From positions 22,960 to 86,959 of the forward strand of contig JAIXWR010000045.1 of NCBI GenBank assembly GCA_027491155.1: 64,000 bases of DNA, given 5' to 3'. The notes beneath the pieces were generated by a model. The model saw only the letters and a list, made by a program, of their open reading frames with translations. It searched no databases and was not told the origin of the DNA. Positions 57,356 through 64,000 of the stretch are shown here, piece after piece. Origin of the DNA: Verrucomicrobiaceae bacterium (GTDB lineage Bacteria > Verrucomicrobiota > Verrucomicrobiia > Verrucomicrobiales > Akkermansiaceae). The translations under genes and the position numbers were made by a program. Each line of letters opens with the position of its first letter. The stretch's first letter is position 1.

Positions 57356-57571
57356 ATCGACGAGGAGCTCCACCGGAGGGCTCGCGTCCGGGCCGCGGAG
57401 AAGGAGACCTCGTTGTCGGCCGTGGTGAAGGAATTCCTCACCCGCTTCGCCGAGGAAGAGACCGAGTTCGAGCGGAAGAAGAGGCAGCAAGACGAGGTGC
57501 TGGCCGGGATCGCCAAGTTCCGCGGGGGGAGCCGGATCTCGCGCGATGAAATTCACCGGCGCGACAAGTGA
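57335..57571 (+). CDS. Ribbon-helix-helix antitoxin (VapB-like)
   Basis: 78 residues: N-terminal beta strand MKNITVSIDEEL and a short helix-turn-helix (ARVRAAEKETSLSAVVKEFLTRF) of the RHH/CopG class, then a charged C-terminus that would wrap the toxin. Its stop overlaps the toxin's GTG start (GTGA), as is usual in toxin-antitoxin pairs. The inverted repeat at the start codon suggests self-repression. Confidence 0.85.
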   Translation: MKNITVSIDEELHRRARVRAAEKETSLSAVVKEFLTRFAEEETEFERKKRQQDEVLAGIAKFRGGSRISRDEIHRRDK

Positions 57572-57978
57572 GTGTCTTCCTCGACACGAACGTATTGCTC
57601 TACGCGGTGAGCAAGGCGCCGGCCGAGACCGAGAAGGCGAAAGTCGCGCTTGGCTTGCTCGACCGAACTGACGCGGTCCTTTCGACCCAAGTCCTGCAGG
57701 AGTTCTACGTCCAAGCCACGCGTTCCAGCCGCTCGGACTCCTTGAGCCACGAACAGGCCGCCCTGCTGATGGATTCCTGGCTTCGTTTCCGGGTGGTGCC
57801 GGTGACCGCGGAACTGGTGTTCGCCGCGCTGAATACGAAGAAGCGCTGGGGGCTGTCCTACTGGGACAGCGCGATCATTGAGGCGGCGCGGGCGGCGGGC
57901 TGCAAAAGGGTGATGTCCGAGGACATGCAGGACGGGCAGGATTTCTCCGGGGTGAAGGTGGTGAATCCTTTCGCCTAG
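57568..57978 (+). CDS. PIN-domain toxin (VapC-like ribonuclease)
   Basis: 136 residues. PIN acidic residues: Asp6 in [10 protein letters not shown], Glu in LQEFYV, Asp in [10 protein letters not shown] and Asp/Glu in SEDMQDGQ. These bind Mg or Mn and cleave RNA. The GTG start overlaps the antitoxin stop. The C-terminus ([10 protein letters not shown]) matches common VapC ends. One of two VapBC pairs that flank uvrB. Confidence 0.9.
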   Translation: MSVFLDTNVLLYAVSKAPAETEKAKVALGLLDRTDAVLSTQVLQEFYVQATRSSRSDSLSHEQAALLMDSWLRFRVVPVTAELVFAALNTKKRWGLSYWDSAIIEAARAAGCKRVMSEDMQDGQDFSGVKVVNPFA

Positions 57979-58024
57979 AGGGAGCCCTTGCGACGGGATC
58001 GTTCCGCCGCTAGATCTGCGCCGG

Positions 58025-60205
58025 ATGTCTTTCCAACTCTCCAGCGACTATTCGCCCCAGGGCGACCAGGCCCAGGCGATCGCCAAGCTGGTGAAGTCGA
58101 TCCGCGCCGGGAACGCGCACCAGACGCTGCTCGGCGTGACGGGATCGGGGAAGACCTTCACAATGGCCAACATCATCGAGCAGATCGGCCGGCCGACGCT
58201 GATCATGAGCCACAACAAGACGCTCGCGGCGCAGCTCTACTCGGAGTTCAAGAACTTCTTCCCGCACAACGCGGTCGAATACTTCGTCAGCTACTTCGAT
58301 TACTACCAGCCCGAGGCCTACATCCCGCGGACCGACACCTACATCGAGAAGGATTCGTCGATCAACGACGAGATCGAGCGGCTGCGGCTGTCGACCATGG
58401 GCTCGCTGTTGACCCGCGACGACGTGGTGGTGATCGCCTCGGTGTCGTGCATCTACGGCTTGGGCTCGCCGGACGATTACGAAGGCATGATGGTTCCGGT
58501 TTGGGTCGGCCAGCAGCTCCGGCGCGACGATTTCCTGCAGGCGCTGGTGGCGATCCTGTTCGAGCGCAACGACATCGCCTTCGGTCGCGGCAAATTCCGG
58601 GTGCGCGGCGATGTGGTCGAGGTCCATCCGGCCTACCTCGACGAGACGGCGGTGCGGGTGGAGTTCTTCGGCGACGAGATCGACCGCATCAGCACGGTGA
58701 ACACGCTGACCGGCAAGGTCATCGACAAGGTGGACAAGCATACCTTCTTCCCGGCCAAGCAGTTCGTCACGCCGGGGGACAAGATGAAGAAGGCGATCGT
58801 CGAGATCCGCAAGGAGGCCGACGCGCGGGTGGCGGAGTTCGAGAAGGAAGGCAAACTGATCGAGGCCCAGCGGCTGCGGATGCGCACCGACTACGACATC
58901 GAGATGATGAGGGAGATGGGCTTCTGCCAGGGGATCGAGAACTACTCGCGCCACCTCACCGGCCGGCCGCCGGGCTCGCGGCCGCACACGCTGCTGGATT
59001 TCTTCCCGGAGGACTACCTGCTGATGATGGACGAGAGCCACGTCACGATCCCGCAGGTCGGCGGGATGTACGAGGGCGACAAGAGCCGCAAGACGGTGCT
59101 GGTGGAGCACGGTTTCCGCCTGCCGAGCGCGCTCGACAACCGGCCGCTGCGCTTCGACGAGTTCATGCAGATGACGAGGCAGCGGCTCTACGTCTCGGCG
59201 ACGCCGGGGCCCTTCGAGATCGTCAACTCGCGGCCGGAGAACAAGCGCTTCATCCCGGTGAAGGGTCGCGGCGACGACCGGGGCTTCACCCACATCGACC
59301 TCAAGAAGCTGAACGTCGTGCCGAGCGGCAGCGCGGAGCCGGTCGAGGCCTTCGATCCGTCGAAGCCCGGCAAGCCGCTGGTGGTCGAGCAGATCATCCG
59401 CCCGACCGGCCTGCTCGATCCGACGCTCACGCTGCGCCCGTTGAAGCACCAGATCGACGAGACCATCGAGCTCTGCCGCCAGCGGGTGGAGAAGGGCGAG
59501 CGGGTGCTGGTGACCACTCTTACAAAAAAGACCGCCGAGGATCTTTCCGAATACCTGCAGGGCACCGGCTTGAAGGTCCGCTACATCCACGCCGACATCG
59601 ACACGGTCGAGCGGGTGGAGATCCTGCGCCAGCTCCGCGCCGCGGCCTTCGACATCCTGGTCGGCATCAACCTGCTGCGCGAGGGCCTCGACCTGCCGGA
59701 AGTCTCGCTCGTGTGCATCCTCGACGCCGACAAGGAGGGCTTCCTGCGCAACGAGACTAGCCTGATCCAGACGGCGGGCCGCGCGGCGCGGCATCTCAAC
59801 GGGCACTGCGTGCTGTTCTGCGACGAGGTGACGGATTCCATCCAGCGCCTGATCGACGTGACCGAATACCGCCGCGCGCGCCAGATCGCGCACAACGAAC
59901 TCCACGGCATCACCCCGCAGAGCGTGAAGCGGGCGGTGCAGGAGAGCTTGCAGCTTTACTCGAACCAGCGCGAGACGGCGGACAAGCTGGAGCGTTCGAT
60001 GGTTGCGGAGGACGAGGAGACCTACGACAAGGTTCGGGTCATCGCCGAGCTGGAGCGCGAGATGCTGGAGGCCTCGGCGAAGCTCGAGTTCGAGCGGGCG
60101 GCGCACTTGCGGGACCAGATCGTGGCGCTGAAGGAAGGCACCCTCGCCGCGACGGCCCCGCGGAAGAAGGTCACTTATCCGAAGGGGCGGGGGCGGAGGA
60201 AATGA
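58025..60205 (+). CDS. uvrB: UvrABC system protein B with a 45-50 residue insertion
   Basis: 726 residues, longer than the usual 660-680. Walker A GVTGSGKT (37-44), beta-hairpin [20 protein letters not shown] helicase motif, SATPG at 391-395 and RPTGLLDP at 459 onward, [15 protein letters not shown] and a C-terminal UVR domain. The distance from SATPG to RPTG is 68 residues versus about 21 in E. coli, so a 47-residue segment ([11 protein letters not shown] to [12 protein letters not shown]) is inserted there. The C-terminus ends in a Lys/Arg tail. UvrB verifies DNA damage and opens the strand for UvrC. Lies between two toxin-antitoxin pairs. Confidence 0.97.
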   Translation: MSFQLSSDYSPQGDQAQAIAKLVKSIRAGNAHQTLLGVTGSGKTFTMANIIEQIGRPTLIMSHNKTLAAQLYSEFKNFFPHNAVEYFVSYFDYYQPEAYIPRTDTYIEKDSSINDEIERLRLSTMGSLLTRDDVVVIASVSCIYGLGSPDDYEGMMVPVWVGQQLRRDDFLQALVAILFERNDIAFGRGKFRVRGDVVEVHPAYLDETAVRVEFFGDEIDRISTVNTLTGKVIDKVDKHTFFPAKQFVTPGDKMKKAIVEIRKEADARVAEFEKEGKLIEAQRLRMRTDYDIEMMREMGFCQGIENYSRHLTGRPPGSRPHTLLDFFPEDYLLMMDESHVTIPQVGGMYEGDKSRKTVLVEHGFRLPSALDNRPLRFDEFMQMTRQRLYVSATPGPFEIVNSRPENKRFIPVKGRGDDRGFTHIDLKKLNVVPSGSAEPVEAFDPSKPGKPLVVEQIIRPTGLLDPTLTLRPLKHQIDETIELCRQRVEKGERVLVTTLTKKTAEDLSEYLQGTGLKVRYIHADIDTVERVEILRQLRAAAFDILVGINLLREGLDLPEVSLVCILDADKEGFLRNETSLIQTAGRAARHLNGHCVLFCDEVTDSIQRLIDVTEYRRARQIAHNELHGITPQSVKRAVQESLQLYSNQRETADKLERSMVAEDEETYDKVRVIAELEREMLEASAKLEFERAAHLRDQIVALKEGTLAATAPRKKVTYPKGRGRRK

Positions 60206-60276
60206 GTGTCCCCAGGAGAACACGATCCGCTGGAGCGCTGGATTGACAGATTCTGGAAATCTGGGAATCTGGGAGG

Positions 60277-60552
60277 GTGAAAACGACCTTGGAAATCGAT
60301 GACGCCCTCTACCGCGAGGTGAAGGCTCTGAGTGCGATGACCGGCCGCAAGATGAAGGACCTGGTTTCCGACGGGCTGAGGCATGTTCTCAATCCCCCTG
60401 CGCAGAAGGGAAACGTGCCGGGCGATGCCGCGGCGCTGGCGGAACTCCGGCAGTGGTTTAAGGCGGCGGACAGGGCGATGAAGAAGGCGCCGGCCGGGCC
60501 GGGCGTGCGCGAACTGTTGGAGGCCGACCGCCGCCGGCTTGAGACGCCATGA
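60277..60552 (+). CDS. Antitoxin (VapB-like) of the second pair
   Basis: 91 residues from a GTG start. The N-terminus MKTTLEIDDALYREVKALSAMTGRKMKDLVSDGLR is a ribbon-helix-helix or related antitoxin domain; a Pro-rich hinge and a basic/acidic C-terminus follow. The stop overlaps the toxin ATG (ATGA). Upstream, TTGACA (60243) and the direct repeats ATCTGGGA/ATCTGGGA just before the start may be the promoter and operator, though no good -10 box was seen. Confidence 0.8.
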   Translation: MKTTLEIDDALYREVKALSAMTGRKMKDLVSDGLRHVLNPPAQKGNVPGDAAALAELRQWFKAADRAMKKAPAGPGVRELLEADRRRLETP

Positions 60553-60974
60553 AGCCGGTGGTCGTCGATGCAAGTGTGATGATCGCCGCCGCGGAGCCGA
60601 AAGACGCGTTTCATGCGGAAAGCCGGAAGTTTCTCGAGATCGTGATCACCCGTGGAGTTGCGGTGCAGATCCCTGCATTCGGACTGACCGAGATCGCCTG
60701 TGCATTGGCCCGCAGACTCCGGGACCCGGTCGTGGCGCGGAAGCTGGCGATCGGCGGGCTGGCCGCGGTCCGGGCGGTCGAGTTGCCGGTGGATGCCGCC
60801 TTCCTCGCCCATGCGACCTTGAGCGGGACCCGTGATTTTCTCCGGGGTGCGGACGCGCTTTATGCGGCCGCGGCGGAGATGACGGGCGGCGTTCTCGTGT
60901 CATGGGATGGCGAGCACGGATCTCGGGCGGGAGCGCTCACGCCGGTGGAATGGATGGCGGCGAACCCGAAGTGA
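60549..60974 (+). CDS. PIN-domain toxin (VapC-like) of the second pair
   Basis: 141 residues. Asp7 in VVVDASVMIAA, Glu in GLTEIACAL, Asp in RGADALYAA and Asp/Glu near SWDGEHG fit the PIN active site. The start overlaps the antitoxin stop by four bases. It ends 73 bp before the archaemetzincin-like gene. Different sequence from the first VapC, so the pairs did not arise by recent duplication. Confidence 0.88.
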   Translation: MKPVVVDASVMIAAAEPKDAFHAESRKFLEIVITRGVAVQIPAFGLTEIACALARRLRDPVVARKLAIGGLAAVRAVELPVDAAFLAHATLSGTRDFLRGADALYAAAAEMTGGVLVSWDGEHGSRAGALTPVEWMAANPK

Positions 60975-61047
60975 CTCTCCCCCGGGACCGGCGCTCCCGG
61001 GGAGTTTTTCGACTAGGAAAACCGCAGGGTCTCGCGTTGAAGAGGGG

Positions 61048-62013
61048 ATGCAGCGGAAAGCAACTCCCTCCACCTGGATCATCCTCGGGCTGTCGCTGGC
61101 GGTTTGCGGGATGGCGGCGGCGGTGTTCGTCCAGCCGTCGAAGGCCGACCGGACGGCGGCGGCTGGGGCGGTCCAGCGCTTCGATCCGCCCTTGCGGCGG
61201 GCCTTCAGCGATGGCGGTGAGTTCGAGCCGAAGCGGGAGCCCGGAAACTGGGACTGGCTGGCTTCGCACCACGAGCCCGGCCAGACCTACGAGCGCTGGG
61301 CGAACTCCAACCCGAACCTGCCGGGCGCGGGGCGGACGAAGTTGTATGTGCTGCCGATCGGGGAGTTCGCGGAAGGCATCGCGCCGGATCTGGAGAAGCT
61401 TCAGGAATACACGGCGGCGTATTATCATCCGATGCCGGTGGAGATGCTGCCGGCGATGCCGGATGCGGAGGTGCCGGCGAGGGAGCGGGTGCATCTCGGC
61501 AAGAAGCAGTGGAAGAGCACCGATCTCCTGCGCTGGCTGCCGAAGAAATTGCCGGCCGACGGCTACGCGATGATCGCGGTGACGATGACCGACTTGTATC
61601 CGGACGAGCAATGGAACTTCGTGTTCGGCCAGGCTTTGACGAAGGACAGGGTCGGGGTGTTCAGCTTCGCCCGCTATCATCCGGCGTGGACGGGCGGGAA
61701 GGCGGACGAGGGCACGGAGCTGCTGGTCCTGCGGCGGGCAACGAAGGTGCTGACGCACGAGATGGGGCACATGTTCGGGATCCGGCACTGCATCTACTAC
61801 GAATGCAATATGAACGGCGCGAACCATCTGGCGGAGGCCGACGCGACGCCGATGCACCTTTGTCCGGTGTGCCTGCGCAAGCTGCACCGGGCCGCGAGGT
61901 TCGATCCGGCGGAGCGCTACGGAAAGCTGCGGGACTTTTACGCGGCGAACGGGATGAAGGAGGAAGAGGAGTGGGTGACGAAGCGGATCGCGGCGATCAA
62001 GGCGGCGAGGTGA
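61048..62013 (+). CDS. Archaemetzincin-like (M54) zinc protease with an N-terminal membrane anchor
   Basis: 321 residues. The zinc motif HEMGHMFGIRHC has His237, Glu238, His241 and His247, and the cysteine set Cys248, Cys253, Cys272, Cys275 (HCIYYECNMN and LCPVC) forms the second, structural zinc site of archaemetzincins. An N-terminal hydrophobic helix (about 9-28) would export or tether it, which is unusual, as archaeal and vertebrate archaemetzincins are cytoplasmic. Length fits the family plus the anchor. The ATG at 61048 is chosen as the first start before the helix. No partner gene. Confidence 0.88.
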   Translation: MQRKATPSTWIILGLSLAVCGMAAAVFVQPSKADRTAAAGAVQRFDPPLRRAFSDGGEFEPKREPGNWDWLASHHEPGQTYERWANSNPNLPGAGRTKLYVLPIGEFAEGIAPDLEKLQEYTAAYYHPMPVEMLPAMPDAEVPARERVHLGKKQWKSTDLLRWLPKKLPADGYAMIAVTMTDLYPDEQWNFVFGQALTKDRVGVFSFARYHPAWTGGKADEGTELLVLRRATKVLTHEMGHMFGIRHCIYYECNMNGANHLAEADATPMHLCPVCLRKLHRAARFDPAERYGKLRDFYAANGMKEEEEWVTKRIAAIKAAR

Positions 62014-62215
62014 GGTTTGAAGTGCTGCGGCAAGACGCAGCTTTGGCTTGGGGCGCGGCTCTACACGTGGGCTGGCCGCGGATTGCCGGTGATGCTCGTC
62101 CGTGTCCCGGGGGTGAGGCGAGCGTCACCCGCAGCCAAAGCGACGTCGTGCCGTCGCACCACCTCATGGGCTTCGCCGTCCTTGCACCTGCGGTTGCTTG
62201 CGCTTCACTCGCCCC

Positions 62216-62743
62216 GTGCGCGAACTGATCCTGAACGACGAGATCCATCCGCGGGTGATCGGGGAGCTGGTGCCGTCGGCGCGGAAGTTCCTGTGGATCG
62301 TCACCGCGGATATCAAGGACATGCACGTAGTCCGCGGGAAGCGGGCGGTGCCGTTCCTGAAGGTGCTGGCGGAGCTCGTGGAGGAAGGCGTGGCGGTGCG
62401 GCTGATCCACGCGAAGGAGCCGGGACCGAGGTTCCGCGCGGACTTCGACAGGTATCCGGTGTTGGTGGAGAGCGACCTGTTCGAGCGGGTGCTCTGCCCG
62501 CGGGTCCACACCAAGGCGGTGATCGCGGATGGCAAGCGCGCCTTTGTCGGATCGCCCAATCTAACAGGAGCAGGCATGGGAGCGAAGCACGCCGACAAGC
62601 GGAACTTCGAGGCCGGCTACCTGACGGACGAGACGGAGGACTTGAAGAAGCTGGTCGGCTGGGTAGACGAGCTGTTTCTCGGCGAGTTTTGCCGCAAGTG
62701 CCGGCTGCGGGCGCGTTGCCCGGACCCGCTGGACGGGGAGTGA
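62216..62743 (+). CDS. Small single-HKD phospholipase D-like protein
   Basis: 175 residues from a GTG at 62216. One HKD motif, HTKAVIADGKRAFVGSPN (HxKx4Dx6GSxN), is present; a second is not, so activity probably needs a dimer. A Cys cluster near the end (FCRKCRLRARC) may bind metal. Small HKD proteins include endonucleases (Nuc-like) and lipid-modifying enzymes; no context decides between them. Start chosen because the fold begins with RELILNDEI. Confidence 0.75.
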   Translation: MRELILNDEIHPRVIGELVPSARKFLWIVTADIKDMHVVRGKRAVPFLKVLAELVEEGVAVRLIHAKEPGPRFRADFDRYPVLVESDLFERVLCPRVHTKAVIADGKRAFVGSPNLTGAGMGAKHADKRNFEAGYLTDETEDLKKLVGWVDELFLGEFCRKCRLRARCPDPLDGE

Positions 62744-62771
62744 GGGCGGCGGAGATGCCTTGCAGTTTCCG

Positions 62772-64000
62772 TCACTCCGCCGGGCGCCAGTTCGGGGCGA
62801 GGATGGACTCGATCTCGAGGTGGGATTTCCGTTCGCCGTGGGTCTTGCGGACGAGCTGGAGGACCGGCGCGCAGGGGCGGCCCCATTCGGTGGCACCGGC
62901 GAGGGTCTTGTGGAGATCCGAGCCGGTGGGGACGAAAGCATAGTGGTTGCGGTCCGGCAGCGGGGGATCGAGGCGGAAGGCGGTGAGCTGATCGCTGCCG
63001 GGGAAGGGCTCGCCGAAGTAGTGGGTGTTCCGCACGATCACGTGGAAGGCGCCGCGGTCCTCGCCCTGGCCGGCGGCAAAGCGGCCGAAGTGGTCGTCGC
63101 GGAATTCGACGAAGGTCGGCCAATCGACTTTCCAGCCGTCAGGGGTCTCGACGAGGGCGACCGGGTAGCCGGCGGGCTGGGCTTCGGTGGTGATGAGGTA
63201 GCTGAGGATCCGGTTTCCCTTTTCCCCGCCGCCGTGGGAGGCATCGGCGCGGAGCGATAGGAAGGGCGTGGGCCCGTCGGGGACCGTGGCATGGTAGGCC
63301 TCCATCCTGGGCGCGGTGCTTTCCGGATGGAGGACGTGAAGGGCGCGGGATTTCCAATCGGGCGCATCGAGGAAGGCCTTCAGCGCGGCTTCCGGGGCGG
63401 GGATGATTTTGATCGCGCCTTCGTCCGGGGATGGCGGCGGATCGGCGGGCGGTGAGGGAACGGTCGGCGCTTGGGGATCGGCGGGCGGGGAAGGGGTGGC
63501 GGGCTGCGCTTCGGGTGCGGGCGGGATTTCGCTCGATGGGGGAGCGGGGGGCGGAGCGGGCGCAGGCGGTGCGTCGAGGGGAGATGCGCTTTCTTTCGCC
63601 AGGCGATCCGCGAAATCCGGCCGCGGTCCTAACAGGCCGAAAAGGTAACCGGCGACGAGCCCGGCCAAAGAGGCCACGGCGCAGGAAAGCGAAAGGACCG
63701 CGCGCGAGGAGCCGCTTCGTTGAGGTCGCGGAAGGGAACTTGCGGGGGAAACGGCCGCCGTGGTCGGGGCTTCCGGAAGAAGGGGCGATTCGCTGGCGGC
63801 AGGGCCGGTCAAGGCACCCGCCGGAGTTCCGGTGAAGGGCCGGACGGGTGCCGGGGCGGGTGCCGGGGCGGGTGCCGGGGCGGGTGCCAGGGCGGGTGCC
63901 GGGGCGGGTGCCGGAGCCGGAGCCGGAGCGGGAGCGGGAGCGGGAGCGGGAGCGGGAGCGGGAGCGGGAGCGGGAGCGGGAGCGGGAGCGGGAGCGGGAG
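62772..64000 (-). CDS. Pro/Ala-rich single-TM protein (5' end outside window)
   Basis: 408 residues are visible; the frame is open to the window edge. The known N-terminal stretch is a (PA)n repeat encoded by the hexanucleotide run, then a TGPAASES-type segment, a TM helix near SLAGLVAGYLFGLLG, a second Pro-rich linker (APPPAPPSS to DPPPSPDEG), and a soluble C-terminal domain (KAFLDAPDWKSRA, FFHVI-type strands) with a KTHGERKSHLEIESILAP end. The TTG at 63812 could start the protein, but the in-frame PA repeat upstream makes an earlier start likely. No family recognised. The long flexible linkers suggest a domain reaching across the periplasm. Confidence 0.65.
   Translation of the reverse strand, partial: PAPAPAPAPAPAPAPAPAPAPAPAPAPAPAPAPAPALAPAPAPAPAPAPAPVRPFTGTPAGALTGPAASESPLLPEAPTTAAVSPASSLPRPQRSGSSRAVLSLSCAVASLAGLVAGYLFGLLGPRPDFADRLAKESASPLDAPPAPAPPPAPPSSEIPPAPEAQPATPSPPADPQAPTVPSPPADPPPSPDEGAIKIIPAPEAALKAFLDAPDWKSRALHVLHPESTAPRMEAYHATVPDGPTPFLSLRADASHGGGEKGNRILSYLITTEAQPAGYPVALVETPDGWKVDWPTFVEFRDDHFGRFAAGQGEDRGAFHVIVRNTHYFGEPFPGSDQLTAFRLDPPLPDRNHYAFVPTGSDLHKTLAGATEWGRPCAPVLQLVRKTHGERKSHLEIESILAPNWRPAE
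63841..64000. repeat. Low-complexity GGGTGCCGGGGC and GGAGCG hexanucleotide repeat, running off the window
   Basis: From 63846 a GGGTGCCGGGGC-type 12-mer recurs, then GGAGCC/GGAGCG hexamers continue without interruption from about 63913 to the last base, at least 14 units. On the minus strand both encode Pro-Ala pairs in frame. The end of the array lies beyond the window, so total length is unknown. Confidence 0.9.

Noticed and set aside
61056..61180. Archaemetzincin start further upstream at 60907
   Set aside because: The longer reading overlaps the end of the second VapC and encodes an Arg/Gly-rich leader unlike the family.
63841..64000. CRISPR array
   Set aside because: The units are 6-12 bp, directly contiguous and coding; there are no spacers.

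Overview
The window is a GC-rich bacterial chromosome segment with tightly packed genes. It most resembles Verrucomicrobiota of the Luteolibacter/Haloferula type. The pointers are inference from gene content: secreted proteins with choice-of-anchor domains and DSDGDG calcium repeats, an LpxA lipid A enzyme (Gram-negative envelope), a fused cbb3 oxidase CcoNO, a PocR-type AraC regulator, families of membrane-anchored solenoid paralogs, and an ECF sigma factor next to a large Ser/Thr kinase with leucine-rich repeats. I saw no rRNA, tRNA, CRISPR array, transposase or phage gene.

Layout. 0-9.4 kb: proline catabolism (bifunctional PutA, cut by the left edge), a secreted beta-helix carbohydrate enzyme, an SMP-30/gluconolactonase, a PhoD-type phosphatase and LpxA. 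9.4-19.8 kb: a full cbb3 oxidase locus in the order ccoS, ccoNO, ccoQ, ccoP, a small Cys-rich gene, ccoG, a minimal ccoH-like gene, a DsbD_2/TauE-like gene, the copper ATPase ccoI and a PocR-AraC regulator. 19.8-29 kb: dispersed palindromic repeats, an unknown less GC-rich gene, a giant secreted nucleotidase/choice-of-anchor protein, a His/Glu-rich outer-membrane protein and the AMPylase SelO. 29-34.4 kb: a secreted M60-like metallopeptidase with three copies of one Ig-like domain.

34.9-47.8 kb: the most unusual region. Ten co-directional genes encode five membrane-anchored solenoid proteins (four of them two diverged copies of a two-gene unit), a secreted protein, a DUF3592 membrane protein, an ECF sigma factor, a 1000-residue Ser/Thr kinase and a two-TM protein. 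The secreted protein and the predicted extracytoplasmic part of the kinase share a domain, here called the GYW domain, which suggests one envelope-signalling module.

48-64 kb: a PhoR/PhoB two-component pair, a fused siroheme-decarboxylase-like protein (NirDL/AhbAB), a SUFU-domain protein, a DUF1080 protein, HIT, YheT and TPR proteins, a NirJ/AhbC-like radical SAM enzyme with an Rrf2 Fe-S regulator, two VapBC pairs flanking uvrB, an archaemetzincin-like protease, a PLD-like protein, and a Pro/Ala-rich membrane protein that runs off the right edge through a hexanucleotide repeat. The cbb3 oxidase, the siroheme-processing enzymes and the Fe-S regulator together suggest low-oxygen or nitrogen-oxide respiration, but no nitrite reductase lies in the window.
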